35,483 bases of DNA from an uncultured Planctomycetota bacterium (GCA_903928115.1 CAIYPP010000160.1:1-35483), one strand, 5' to 3'; positions 15,404 through 24,171 are shown, counted from the first letter of the stretch. Translations and numbers: made by a program. Notes: generated from the letters alone by a model not told the origin.

Positions 15404-17599
15404 CTACGGGCAGGTCGTGAACTGCAGGCCGTTCGAGAGGTTCGTGGTGCCCGGAGCCGGCGGATCGCGGAACCACGCCTGCGCGTTGACGACCATTCCG
15501 GCTTGGAACGGCTGACCGAGCGCGTTCGGACGGTTCGTGAGGTACGCGAGGAAGTCGAGCGAGAGCGTGCCGTCGCAACCGTTCGCGGTGCCGCCCGTCG
15601 TGGCGCTCGGAGCGCGCTGGGTCGGCGACTTCACGCACAGGTAGCTCGTACTGCCGACGGCCCAGACCGAGCTCTTGGGGCCCGTGATGCTGTAGAAGAG
15701 CAGACCCTGCTTTTGGCCTTCAACGTTGCTCGCGGTGAGCACGAAGCCCGACGCGGCCGAGATGCTCGGGTTGCCCGCAGCGGACATCACGGCGGCGCAT
15801 CCGTTGGTCGTGGTGCCGCTCGTGCAGTACGCGACGACAGCGCCGCACGGCTCGCACTGATCGGGCGTGCCGTTGCCGTTGCTGTCCCATTGCGTGCCCG
15901 CGACGAGCTCGCACGCGTTGCCGACGCCGTCGGAGTCGCAGTCCTGCTGGCCGGGGTTCGCGACGGCGAGGCAGTTGTCGCACTCGTCGCCGACTCCGTC
16001 CGCATCACCATCCGGCTGCTGCGAGTTGTAGGTCAGCGGGCAGTTGTCGCACGCATCGCCGAGCGAGTCGCCGTCCGTGTCGACTTGGCTCGTGTTGGCC
16101 GCCTGAGGGCAGTTGTCGCACACGTTGCCCACGCCATCCCCGTCGGCATCCGCCTGCACCGGGTTGTACGTGTTGGGGCAGTTGTCGACACAGTTGAGGT
16201 CGCCGTCGCCATCGGTGTCGAGCTCGGGCACACCACAGCCGCACACCCCGGGGGTGGTCTTGCTCGCATCCTGCGGGCAACCGTCGGTGCAGTCATCGAC
16301 GCCGTCCCCATCGGAATCGGGGCACACGCTCGCGGGATCGATGCGCAGCGTGAGGCGGTAGAGCTGCGTCTGGCCCGGAGTATCCGTCTCGTACACCTTC
16401 ACGTAGAACGTGCCCGAGCTGTTCAGGATGACGTCGACGAGCGACTCCGCGACGCCCGAAGCTCCCGCCGACGCCGTGGCGAGCACCGTCGTGCCGTTGG
16501 TCCCGATCACTTGCACGGCGAGGTTCGCCTGCGCGAGCGCGTTCGTCGTCGTACCCGAGGGGCAGGATCCGTTTCCCGCCTGCGCGTTGTCGTCGTAGCT
16601 CGTGCCGAGCGGGGTGAGCGTGACATCGAGCTTCGAACCCGAGTTCGCCGTCGTGAACTTGAAGAAGTCGGCCTCGCCGTTGGCGTCGATCGAGAGCGTG
16701 CTCGAGGCCGTGTCGTTGACGCCCGTCGGCGGGTTGGGCGGCGTTCCGAACGTCGCGCTCACGCCATTGGTGAGCGTGACAGCGACCGCGGTCGCGGCCG
16801 TGTTGTCGTTCTCGTTGTTGTCACCGTAGCAACGATGCACCGCGCGGATGTCGTCCTGACGCGGGCCGTCGAAGGCGCCCGAGTAGAAGGGCTCCATCAG
16901 CTGCGACGTGTTGTTGCTGCACACGTGATCGAAGCCGAGGCCGTGACCCATCTCGTGCATCACGACGTTGCGCAGGAAGATGTGCTGGCTTGCATTCGAG
17001 CCCCAGTTCTCCGAGCGGTCGATCACCATGTCGCCGCTCGCGGGGAAGAAGCAGTAGGCGAGAATGCCGTTGGATCCGTCGATGTTGCGCATCGACACGC
17101 GGATGTCCCCGCGAGTTGTGTCGTTGCCGCTCGTGCCCCATGAGGCGCCGTCATCCCAGTCGACGCCCGCGGCCGAGACACGCGTGAAGTCGATGCCCGA
17201 GAGGGCCTCCCAGCGATCGAAGCACGACTGGAGGCGCGCGATCCACGTCGCGCGGCCACCCTGCGTCGAGAACTGCGAGTCGAGGCGCGAGAAGAGCTCG
17301 CTCGCGGCCGTCGGGTCGCCGCTGAAGGCCGAGGGGATGTTCAAGCCATCCGGGACCATGCTCCAGCTCACCTGCGCCGGGGCGCCGACCGCACCGCTCC
17401 ACGTCGTGCCGGTGAAGTACTCGGGCGTGAGCGGCTGCACTTCGAGCATGTCCGCGACGTAGGTGGGGTCGGTGCCTTCGTCGAAGCAGACAACGCGCGG
17501 CGCCGTGGCGGGGTCGATCCACGTGTCGGTGGTCTGGGCGAGCGCGGCCGGGGTCAGCAGGGCGGTCAGCGCGAGAAAGGACAGAGGTCGGCGGATCAT
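15404..17599 (-). CDS. Secreted matrixin-like metalloprotease with thrombospondin type 3 repeats
   Basis: A 731-residue secreted protein with signal peptide MIRRPLSFLALTALLTPAALA. The protease domain contains HEMGHGLGFDH (His215, Glu216, His219, His225), the extended zinc motif of metzincins/matrixins, followed by a Met-turn-like QLMEP. A beta-sandwich-like region (about 260-415) resembles bacterial pre-peptidase C-terminal domains. Residues about 425-570 are thrombospondin type 3 calcium-binding repeats (DxDGDGxxDxxDNCP repeated about six times). The last 141 residues (15829-15404) form a four-cysteine domain that recurs at the end of the protein encoded at 32340-34931. The ATG at 17599 begins the signal peptide; an upstream in-frame start at 17662 would add 21 residues of no signal character. 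No clear Shine-Dalgarno. A terminator-like hairpin follows. Confidence 0.9.
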   Translation of the reverse strand: MIRRPLSFLALTALLTPAALAQTTDTWIDPATAPRVVCFDEGTDPTYVADMLEVQPLTPEYFTGTTWSGAVGAPAQVSWSMVPDGLNIPSAFSGDPTAASELFSRLDSQFSTQGGRATWIARLQSCFDRWEALSGIDFTRVSAAGVDWDDGASWGTSGNDTTRGDIRVSMRNIDGSNGILAYCFFPASGDMVIDRSENWGSNASQHIFLRNVVMHEMGHGLGFDHVCSNNTSQLMEPFYSGAFDGPRQDDIRAVHRCYGDNNENDNTAATAVAVTLTNGVSATFGTPPNPPTGVNDTASSTLSIDANGEADFFKFTTANSGSKLDVTLTPLGTSYDDNAQAGNGSCPSGTTTNALAQANLAVQVIGTNGTTVLATASAGASGVAESLVDVILNSSGTFYVKVYETDTPGQTQLYRLTLRIDPASVCPDSDGDGVDDCTDGCPQDASKTTPGVCGCGVPELDTDGDGDLNCVDNCPNTYNPVQADADGDGVGNVCDNCPQAANTSQVDTDGDSLGDACDNCPLTYNSQQPDGDADGVGDECDNCLAVANPGQQDCDSDGVGNACELVAGTQWDSNGNGTPDQCEPCGAVVAYCTSGTTTNGCAAVMSAAGNPSISAASGFVLTASNVEGQKQGLLFYSITGPKSSVWAVGSTSYLCVKSPTQRAPSATTGGTANGCDGTLSLDFLAYLTNRPNALGQPFQAGMVVNAQAWFRDPPAPGTTNLSNGLQFTTCP

Positions 17600-17831
17600 G
17601 GAGTGGCGGTCGTGGCGGAGAGAGAAGGGGCTACGGCAGCTCTCGGAGCGCTGCAAGAGCACCCCTCAAGCCTACCGGTACTTCTTCAACCCGGCAGGAG
17701 AGCCGGAGTGATTTGGAAATTCGAACTCCCCAAGGGAAGTGCCCCCTTGGACGGGCCGCCGCCGGGCCCGGTTCCCACGGAAAGTCCTTCCGACGGCTCG
17801 CGGAAGCGTCACCTTCGGGGCGGGGCCGCCT

Positions 17832-18905
17832 ATGCTCGGACGCACGATGTGGCTCTCGGCACTCCTCGCGCTGGCGACGTTGAGCAGCCCCGCAAGCTCC
17901 GGAGAGCAGGTGGCGATCCAGATCCGGGACGGCGCCCTGTGGGCCAGCTTCGAGGTCGGCGGCTGGCGGCACGACGCCGCTCTCGAGACGCGCCTGTCCG
18001 AGCAGTACGGCCGCGGCGCGCTGACGGCAGGGCGCTGGGGCAAGGCGAGCGCAACCCTGCGCGAGTTCCCCGATGCTCCACACCGCACGAGCGCGCAGTG
18101 GCGCTCGGAGCTCGGCAGCGGCGAGCCCTTCGAGGTCGACGGCATCGCGTGCGCGCAGAGCGAGCAGCGCCTGCCGAGCGACCAAGGCTCGATGGTGCGC
18201 TTCAGTGCATTCCCCGTCGCCGGCGGCCATGCGTTTCTACTCCACGTGAACGCGCCGAAGCAGGGAGAGAGCGAGTCCTGCTCGCGGGCGCAATTCGAAG
18301 CCCTCGTCCGCAGCTGGCGCGTGCAGTACGTGCGGCGCGGCACGCCTGCGGAGCTCACGTCCGAGCCATGCACGCTGCTGAGCGCAGCACTGCACGCATG
18401 GCCGGACTGGAGCGCACCCCTCGAGCGCGCGGCGACCACGGGCACCACCTCCGCGGGAGTTTTGGCATTCGTGCGCGCGGAAGTGATGGCGCTCGACCCG
18501 CGCACGACTCCGCGCGATGCGACAGCGGCGAGCGAGCGTGCGCTGGCGCTGCTCCGCGCGGTCGAGCAACCTTCCGCCGCCGAGCAAGTCGCGCTCGCGC
18601 TCTGCGAGGATGCCTTGGGAACTGCGCAGCTCGATGGTGGCTCCGCGTCGATCGCCGGAGCGCACCTCGCGCGAGCCAAGGCTCTCACGGAGAAGCTCGG
18701 ACATTCCGGGCGCGCGGAGATCGGCTACGACCTCGCCCGAGCCCTCGCGCGGCAACTTCAGGACGACGCGGCGCTCGACGAGCTCGCACAGGCCATCGCG
18801 CTGCGGCCGCGGCTCATGCTGGGGGCGCGCGCCGAGCTCGACTTCGCACGCTTCACCCAAGACGAGCGCTTTCGCAAGCTGCTCGGCTTGGCCGACGAGC
18901 GCTGA
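17832..18905 (+). CDS. Exported protein of unknown function with TPR-like C-terminus
   Basis: A 357-residue protein not recognised as a named family. It begins MLGRTMWLSALLALATLSSPASS, a likely signal peptide; a second ATG at 17847 would give the same mature protein. The first half is a mixed region with few landmarks. The second half (about 200-357) is helical and Ala-rich, ending LAQAIALRPRLMLGARAELDFARFTQDERFRKLLG with breaks typical of the last helices of tetratricopeptide proteins. The 232-base stretch before it (17600-17831) holds the divergent promoters for this gene and the metalloprotease and a weak 7-bp inverted repeat CCAAGGG/CCCTTGG (17730-17750). The gene converges on the next one, leaving 7 bases between stops. 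Confidence 0.75.
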   Translation: MLGRTMWLSALLALATLSSPASSGEQVAIQIRDGALWASFEVGGWRHDAALETRLSEQYGRGALTAGRWGKASATLREFPDAPHRTSAQWRSELGSGEPFEVDGIACAQSEQRLPSDQGSMVRFSAFPVAGGHAFLLHVNAPKQGESESCSRAQFEALVRSWRVQYVRRGTPAELTSEPCTLLSAALHAWPDWSAPLERAATTGTTSAGVLAFVRAEVMALDPRTTPRDATAASERALALLRAVEQPSAAEQVALALCEDALGTAQLDGGSASIAGAHLARAKALTEKLGHSGRAEIGYDLARALARQLQDDAALDELAQAIALRPRLMLGARAELDFARFTQDERFRKLLGLADER

Positions 18906-18912
18906 GATCCGC

Positions 18913-19410
18913 TCACAAGCCCCAGCGGCGGCGCGAGTGGTTGACGCTCTCGGTGCGAACCCACTGCCAACCATCGAGCGGTCGCAACTCTCCCTCGATG
19001 CGCGCATCCCACGTCAGCAGGGGTGGCTGACTACCGCGGCGATGAAAGAGGACGTGCAAGCGCACGCGCGCGCTCTCGCCATCTGACGCCAGCTCGATCT
19101 CGAGCCCGTCCTCCTCCGCCAGCGTCCCCACGTGATCGAACTCGCCCGTCTTGGCATCCGTCGCTTCCCGTAGGAGCAGGAACAGCGCGCGCCGAACGTC
19201 GTCGCGCGTCGCTCCGCTGCTGCGGTCCACGAAGGAATCGGCCAGTCCGTCGAGGATCGGACGTGCCTGACCGCGGTGCAGGCCGTCGAGCTGGGCCTCG
19301 ATGCAGCGCCGGATCTTCTCCTCGGGCGGCACGCGAGCTTCGCAGGCTCGCCAGAGCGCGAGAGCCACGGCGCCGACGGCGAGAAACGTGAGCAGCGTGC
19401 GGCGGAACAT
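18913..19410 (-). CDS. Small membrane-anchored protein, possibly NTF2/SnoaL-like
   Basis: A 165-residue protein starting MFRRTLLTFLAVGAVALALWRAC, a single membrane segment, followed by a domain of about 140 residues placed outside the cytoplasm. The domain has an early helical part (EEKIRRCIEAQLDGLHRGQ), a DDVRRALFLLLRE helix, and later beta strands ending in the Trp-containing GWQWVRTESVNHSRRRW. This helix-then-sheet pattern resembles NTF2/SnoaL-like small domains, but the assignment is only by pattern. The ATG at 19410 is chosen because it opens the hydrophobic segment; longer in-frame starts overlap the divergent DUF493 gene. The 67-base gap to 19478 serves both genes. Confidence 0.7.
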   Translation of the reverse strand: MFRRTLLTFLAVGAVALALWRACEARVPPEEKIRRCIEAQLDGLHRGQARPILDGLADSFVDRSSGATRDDVRRALFLLLREATDAKTGEFDHVGTLAEEDGLEIELASDGESARVRLHVLFHRRGSQPPLLTWDARIEGELRPLDGWQWVRTESVNHSRRRWGL

Positions 19411-19477
19411 GCGCGGGCAGCGTAGCAGCCGCGTCACGCCATGCCCGCCATCGAGTACGATCCCGCGCGAACTCGCC

Positions 19478-19744
19478 ATGGACAACTTCCTCGACGGTCG
19501 CAAGCCCGAGATCGCCTACCCCTGCACGTGGACCTACCGCATCATCGGCTGGGACGAGCCGCGCCTGCGCGCGGTGGTCGCCGAGGTGATCGGCACTCGC
19601 GAGCATCGCTTGCTGCTCGCACGCGAGAGCGCGGCGGGCAAGTACCGCACCCTGCAGCTCGAACTCGAGGTCCAAGACGAGGCCCAGCGCACCGAGATCT
19701 TCCTGCGGATTTCGCAGCACCCCGACGTGCGCTTCGTGCTCTAG
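19478..19744 (+). CDS. DUF493 (YbeD-like) family protein
   Basis: An 88-residue cytoplasmic protein matching the DUF493 fold, an ACT-like small alpha/beta domain. Visible landmarks are the N-terminal YPCTWTYRIIGWDE, the central TLQLELEVQDEAQRTEIFLRISQHP and the terminal VRFVL, which match the usual family pattern of strand, helix, paired strands, helix and a short final strand. Its role is not established; YbeD in E. coli lies near lipoate metabolism, but no such genes are here. The ATG at 19478 gives the standard family length. The gene ends head-on with the MFS transporter, and the two stop codons share the palindrome CTAG (19741-19744). Confidence 0.88.
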   Translation: MDNFLDGRKPEIAYPCTWTYRIIGWDEPRLRAVVAEVIGTREHRLLLARESAAGKYRTLQLELEVQDEAQRTEIFLRISQHPDVRFVL

Positions 19745-20982
19745 CGTGTCTCTGCGCCGCGCAGGCGTGCCGCCTGCGCCAAGTGGGCCGCGCCCCACAG
19801 GTAGCTCACGCAGACGATCGCGAGGGACGAGCGAATCGCCGTGGCGCCCTGCGTTTGCGCGAAGAAGTCGCTGAGCGCCCCGACCACGTACGGTCCGAGT
19901 CCGAGTCCGATGAGGTTCACGAGGAAGAGCAACACCGCGGAAGCCAGCGCGCGATGGCCGGGCCGCGCACAGTCCTGTGCGAAGGCGAACGCGGGTCCGA
20001 GGTACATCGCGCCGAGGATCGACGCGGGCAGGTAGAGCCAGAACGCGGAGCTCGCGCTCTCCGCGAAGAGAAACGCGTAGAGAAACGGCGTGGCGGCGAC
20101 CGTCGCCCACGCGGCCGACAGCAGGCGGCGGCGCGGATCACGCTGACCGAGAACGTCTGCGAGCCAGCCGCCACCGAACGTGCCGACGGCGCCGCCGAGG
20201 CCCACGATGGGCCCGAGCCACGCCCCCACTTCCTGCGAGTCCAGTCCGTGAACGCGCGTGAAGAACGTCGGAACCCACGTGAGCAGCGCGTAGCCCGCGA
20301 TCGACTTGATTCCCGCGCCCAGTGCGAGATGACGGAACGAGCGCGAGCGCCAGAGTTCTGCCAGCTGTGCCTCGCTCGCACTCTCGGTCTGCACGATGCC
20401 CGTGCGCTGCGGTTCGCGCATCGCCAAGAAGGCGACGAGCGCGAGCGCGACTCCGGGCGCGCCGAACCACGCGAACGCGGTGGGCCAGCCGTGCTGCTTG
20501 CACAGCCAGCCGCCGACTTCATACGCGAGGAACGTGCCCGCGTAGATACCCGTGGAATACACCGCGATCGCCGTTGCGCGTCGCGCAGGGGAGTACAGGT
20601 CCGAGAGCAGCGAGTGTGCGCAGGGAGAACACGCCGACTCGCCGACGCCGACGCCGATGCGCGCGAGGGCGAGGTGCGTGAACGAGCGCGCGAACGCCGT
20701 GAGCGAAGTGAAGGCGCTCCACGCGAACAACGCGAAGGACAGAAGCCGCCAGCGCGCGCCACGGTCCGCGAGCCTCGCCAGCGGAATGCCCGCGAAGGTG
20801 TAGAAGAGCGCGAAGGTCGTGCCCGTGAGCAACCCCATCTGCAGGTCGCTCGCGCCGAGATCGCGCTTGACGTCTTCGAGCGCGATCGCGAGCAGCTGGC
20901 GATCCGCGAAGTTCAACGCATAGATCACCGTCAACAGCGCGAGCGCCCACGGCGCGCCCTTGCGTGCATCGCTCGCTTGCAT
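19741..20982 (-). CDS. Major facilitator superfamily transporter
   Basis: A 413-residue inner-membrane transporter with about 12 predicted membrane helices. The N-terminal NFADRQLLAIALEDVKRDLG and the loop 2-3 motif GIPLARLADRGARWRLL resemble the spinster-like and hexuronate/anion-cation symporter branches of the superfamily. A conserved VGVGESACSP follows in helix 4, where such transporters usually have GxGEA. The substrate cannot be deduced. It starts 18 bases after the crotonase-fold gene on the same strand, so a shared transcript and a related carboxylate or acyl substrate are possible (inference). The ATG at 20982 gives the expected short cytoplasmic N-terminus. Confidence 0.9.
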   Translation of the reverse strand: MQASDARKGAPWALALLTVIYALNFADRQLLAIALEDVKRDLGASDLQMGLLTGTTFALFYTFAGIPLARLADRGARWRLLSFALFAWSAFTSLTAFARSFTHLALARIGVGVGESACSPCAHSLLSDLYSPARRATAIAVYSTGIYAGTFLAYEVGGWLCKQHGWPTAFAWFGAPGVALALVAFLAMREPQRTGIVQTESASEAQLAELWRSRSFRHLALGAGIKSIAGYALLTWVPTFFTRVHGLDSQEVGAWLGPIVGLGGAVGTFGGGWLADVLGQRDPRRRLLSAAWATVAATPFLYAFLFAESASSAFWLYLPASILGAMYLGPAFAFAQDCARPGHRALASAVLLFLVNLIGLGLGPYVVGALSDFFAQTQGATAIRSSLAIVCVSYLWGAAHLAQAARLRGAETR

Positions 20983-21000
20983 CGGAGCCGGACGCGCGTG

Positions 21001-21750
21001 CTACTTCTTCAGACCTTCGAGATACGCGCGGATCGCAGCGTGAGTCTCGGGCGCCGCCCAAGCCATGCGGACCATGGTCTCGTGCGAGCGCTGCAGCGCC
21101 CACGCGTCGAGACTCGCTTGGCGCAGCTGTCGCTTGGCGAGCGCGAACGACGCAGGCTGCATCCGCGCGAGCTTCGTCGCGACTTCGAGCGCGCGCCGCG
21201 CGAGCGCATCCGGCTCGATCGCCTCGTCGACCAGACCGCGCGCGAGCGAGTCCTCGGCGTTGTAGGTCTCGCCCAAGTACAGGAGCTCCTGCAAGTGCTC
21301 CACGGGCGTCGAGAGCCGCACCGTCTCCAGCGCGATCCACGGGAACGGCACGCCGACGGCGAGCTCCGGCATCCCGACGCGGCCCTTGCCACGCGCCATG
21401 ATGCGGATGTCCGCCGCGCACGCGAGCGCGTAGCCGCCCGCGATCGCGTGGCCGTTGAGCGCGGCGACCACCGGCTTGGGGCAGCGGAACAGCGCGCCGA
21501 TCGCGCGGTCGAGCGCGGGCAGGAACTGCTCGGTGTAGCCTGCGCCGCCGTCGAGCACGCGCTTGAGGTCGACGCCGGCGGAGAAGCTCGCGCCGCTGCC
21601 CGTGAGCACCACCGCGCGCGTGTCCGCCCAGTCGTCGACCTGCTCAAAGACCTCGGCGAGCTCGCGACAGAGCTCGAGATCGAGAGCCTGAACCTTGCCG
21701 TGCTCGATGCGGAGGACTGCGACCGTGTCGTGTTGCTCGCGGTGAATCAT
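21001..21750 (-). CDS. Enoyl-CoA hydratase/isomerase (crotonase) family protein
   Basis: A 249-residue cytoplasmic crotonase-fold enzyme acting on an acyl-CoA thioester. Oxyanion-hole segments are visible as SGASFSAGVDLKRV and ALNGHAIAGGYALACAADIRI. GMPELAVGVPFPW corresponds to the region that holds a catalytic Glu in hydratases; the usual Gly-Gly-Thr-Gln after it is replaced by WIALE, so the reaction (hydration, isomerisation or hydrolysis) is uncertain. Length is normal for the family. It lies between the CBS protein (63 bases upstream) and the MFS transporter (18 bases downstream), all on the minus strand. Confidence 0.9.
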   Translation of the reverse strand: MIHREQHDTVAVLRIEHGKVQALDLELCRELAEVFEQVDDWADTRAVVLTGSGASFSAGVDLKRVLDGGAGYTEQFLPALDRAIGALFRCPKPVVAALNGHAIAGGYALACAADIRIMARGKGRVGMPELAVGVPFPWIALETVRLSTPVEHLQELLYLGETYNAEDSLARGLVDEAIEPDALARRALEVATKLARMQPASFALAKRQLRQASLDAWALQRSHETMVRMAWAAPETHAAIRAYLEGLKK

Positions 21751-21813
21751 GCGTGCATCCCACGGACCGCGGGCGCGCGATGCAAGTGGGCACCGACACG
21801 TTCCCGTGCTGTG

Positions 21814-22377
21814 CTATTCCGCCGAGCGGACCTCGACCTGCAAGGTCTCGATGCGCCGGAACGGCTCCAGCGTCATCTCCGACATCTCCGCGAGCAAGGT
21901 GGCCTCTCCGTCGTGGCGCGGCTCGCAGCGCGGGCGGCTCACCCCAGCGAGGGTCAGCGCCACGCCGAGCGACTCGACATCGCGCCACAGCCGCCCCGTC
22001 TCGCGGCGCGCCTCGCCCGCGATGTCCGCGAGCGAGAGCAGCCCGACGAGATGCCCGTCCGAGTCGACCACGGGCAAGCGCCGAACCCCGTACAGCCTCA
22101 TCAGCTCCTCCGCGGACTCGATGCTGTCGGCCTGATGGCACGACACGACGCCCGAGCTCATCGCCTCCTTCACCGGGATCTCGTGCAAGGTGCAGCCCTT
22201 GGTCCACGCCGCCATGCAGACGTCACGGTCGGTGATCATCGCCACCACGCGGCCATCGTCCGCGACCACCGGCACGCTACCGCAGTCGTGCTCCCACATG
22301 ATGCGCGCCGCATCCGACAGTCGATCCTCACTCCCACACGTCGCCACATCCCGGGTCATCAGCGCTTCGATCTTCAT
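21814..22377 (-). CDS. CBS-domain-pair protein
   Basis: A 187-residue cytoplasmic protein made of two CBS domains (about 1-60 and 70-130), a module that binds adenosine nucleotides or related ligands and usually acts as an energy sensor. The repeated core motifs are SVPVVADDGRVVAMITDRDV and RLPVVDSDGHLVGLLSLAD. A C-terminal extension of about 50 residues has no recognised fold. The ATG at 22377 has GGAGGG just upstream. It is paralogous to the protein encoded at 27468-28082: both begin MKIE-LMT and share the IMWEHDCG/TMWDCDVG segment and MITDRD. It precedes the crotonase and MFS genes on the same strand. The 148 bases upstream (22378-22525) hold its promoter; I could not resolve it. Confidence 0.9.
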   Translation of the reverse strand: MKIEALMTRDVATCGSEDRLSDAARIMWEHDCGSVPVVADDGRVVAMITDRDVCMAAWTKGCTLHEIPVKEAMSSGVVSCHQADSIESAEELMRLYGVRRLPVVDSDGHLVGLLSLADIAGEARRETGRLWRDVESLGVALTLAGVSRPRCEPRHDGEATLLAEMSEMTLEPFRRIETLQVEVRSAE

Positions 22378-22525
22378 GGTCGTCCCTCCGTCTGGGACGA
22401 TCATCGCCCGTGTCCGCGCCGCTCCTCGCCCGCCGCTCGCGGCACGTGCGCCCCACTCTTGTTCGTAGTGAGCCGTCGCCTTACTTCGCGCTGCCTCGGG
22501 CTGCGCCGGGGCCGACGAACGCAGC

Positions 22526-22825
22526 TCAGCGCGCCAGCGCCGCCTGCAGCTCGGCGGCGAACAGCTTGGGATCGAAGCGGGTCGCGAGCTCCTTGTGGTA
22601 GCCGCGCACCCACTGCTTGCCATCGATCCGCAGGAACGGCACGCCACGCTTGCCCGTCTCCCGCTCGAGCTCGTCCGCGGCGCCCTGCACCTTGTCGATG
22701 TCGACCTTCTCGTGCGCGATGCCGGCATCGGCGAGCACGCGGTCGAGTCGCTTGCAGTCGGGGCACCACGTCGTGGTGAAGACCTCGACCTTGTGTCCGG
22801 CGAGGAAGGCGTAGCTCGTGTTCAT
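22526..22825 (-). CDS. Glutaredoxin-like thiol-disulfide protein
   Basis: A 99-residue cytoplasmic protein of the glutaredoxin/NrdH fold. VEVFTTTWCPDCKRLDRVL holds the dithiol active site CPDC after the first strand, and KRGVPFLRIDGKQWVRGYHKELA carries the cis-proline (GVP) and the glycine-containing GYHKE segment near the glutathione or partner site. CPDC is more typical of mycoredoxin-like and Grx-like proteins than of classical CPYC glutaredoxins. The ATG overlaps the mgtE stop as ATGA, so it is translated together with the magnesium transporter. A functional link to magnesium transport is not obvious. Confidence 0.92.
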   Translation of the reverse strand: MNTSYAFLAGHKVEVFTTTWCPDCKRLDRVLADAGIAHEKVDIDKVQGAADELERETGKRGVPFLRIDGKQWVRGYHKELATRFDPKLFAAELQAALAR

Positions 22826-24171
22826 GGCGTGGCGACTTGCTCGAAGACGTGCGAGAGCCAGAAGGTGGCCGTGAGGAAGTAGATCAGAATCCCGGTGACG
22901 TCGCACAGCGTCGCGACGAGCGGGGCCGACGCGCTCGCAGGGTCGAGCCCGAGACGTCGCAGGAGCAGCGGCAGCATCGAGCCGATCAGCGTGCCCCACA
23001 GCACGACGCCGACGACGCTGAAGAGGATCGTGACCGCGAGCTGCCACGAGAACAGCGCGTACTCCGCCGGATCGCCCGGCCAGAGCCCGAGCACGCGCGC
23101 GAAGCCGATCAGGCCGAGCACGAGTCCGAGGCACAGGCCCGCCGCGAGCTCGTGGAAGAACACGCGCTTCCAGTCGGAGAGCTGCACTTCTCCGAGGCTC
23201 ATCGCGCGGATGACCAGCGTCGAGGCCTGCGAGCCCGAGTTGCCGCCGCTCGAGATGATGAGCGGGATGAAGAGCGAGAGCAGTGACACCGTCTCGATGC
23301 GCACTTGGAAGTGCTTCATCACGACGACGGTCAGCATCTGGGCGAAGAACAGGATCGTCAGCCATCCCAGACGCTTCTTGACCATTCCGAGCAGGCCAAC
23401 CTCGAGGTACGGCGCGTCGAGCGCAGCGGTACCACCGATCTTCTGGATGTCCTCCGTGGCCTCTTCCTGCACGACGTCGACGATGTCGTCGACGGTGACG
23501 ATGCCCTTCATGCGCCCGTTCGAGTCGAGCACGGGGAGCGCGACGAGATCGTGCTCGGCGAACACACGACCGACGGTCTCTTGGTCCATCTCCTCCGGCA
23601 CGGTGATGACGTCGGTCTTCATCACGTCGCGTACCGAGGCGCTGCCGCGCGCGCGGAACAGGTCGCGGAAGCTGACCACGCCGAGCAAGCGCTGCTCGCG
23701 GTCGAGCACGTAGCCGTAGTAGATGAGCTCCAAGCGGTCGAACGCTTGGCGCCGCAGGTACAAGATCGCCTCGTCGACCGTCTGGTCCGGCCGCACGCGC
23801 GCGAAGCGCGGGCTCATCAGACCACCGGCGTCGTCCTCGGCGTACGCGAGCAGCGCCGAGACCTCGCGTCGCACCGGCTCGTCGAACAGCGCGAGCAGCT
23901 CGGCGCGCTTGTGCTCGTCGACCTCCTGCAGCAGGTCGGCCGCGTCGTCGGGCGCGAGCATGCGCACCCAGTGGCGGCGCTCCGTCGCCGAGAACGTCTC
24001 GAGCAGCGCGCGCTGGTCGTTCGTCGCGAGCTGCGTGAAGAACTCCTCGGCGTCGAGCACGCCGAGCATGCGGAAGCCCTCGAGCCGCTCTTCGCCGTCG
24101 AGGATGCGCCACGCGTCGCGCAGGTCATCGATCGACAGTCGACCGAGCTCCATCGCCTGCGGATCGCTCAC
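22822..24171 (-). CDS. mgtE: MgtE magnesium channel/transporter
   Basis: A 449-residue membrane magnesium channel. The helical MgtE N domain (about 30-130; LAPDDAADLLQEVDEHKRAE) and a tandem CBS pair (about 135-255; VTVDDIVDVVQEEATED) form the cytoplasmic magnesium sensor. The membrane domain with five helices (about 270-449) contains the signature PLIISSGGNSGSQAST. Length is normal for the family. A GTG start at 24171 is preferred because GGAGGT lies 5 bases upstream; the next ATG (24153) would shorten it by six residues. The downstream glutaredoxin gene overlaps by four bases (ATGA). In known members magnesium binding between the N and CBS domains closes the pore. Confidence 0.96.
   Translation of the reverse strand: MSDPQAMELGRLSIDDLRDAWRILDGEERLEGFRMLGVLDAEEFFTQLATNDQRALLETFSATERRHWVRMLAPDDAADLLQEVDEHKRAELLALFDEPVRREVSALLAYAEDDAGGLMSPRFARVRPDQTVDEAILYLRRQAFDRLELIYYGYVLDREQRLLGVVSFRDLFRARGSASVRDVMKTDVITVPEEMDQETVGRVFAEHDLVALPVLDSNGRMKGIVTVDDIVDVVQEEATEDIQKIGGTAALDAPYLEVGLLGMVKKRLGWLTILFFAQMLTVVVMKHFQVRIETVSLLSLFIPLIISSGGNSGSQASTLVIRAMSLGEVQLSDWKRVFFHELAAGLCLGLVLGLIGFARVLGLWPGDPAEYALFSWQLAVTILFSVVGVVLWGTLIGSMLPLLLRRLGLDPASASAPLVATLCDVTGILIYFLTATFWLSHVFEQVATP

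Noticed and set aside
17730..17750. Inverted repeat CCAAGGG/CCCTTGG in the divergent region
   Set aside because: Only 7 bp, single copy, no link to a regulator. Probably chance, although it could be an operator.
19441..22779. 1112-residue plus-strand open frame
   Set aside because: It runs antisense to the MFS, crotonase and CBS genes, all of which have clear family motifs. Its composition is Arg/Ala/Glu-heavy with no fold signature.
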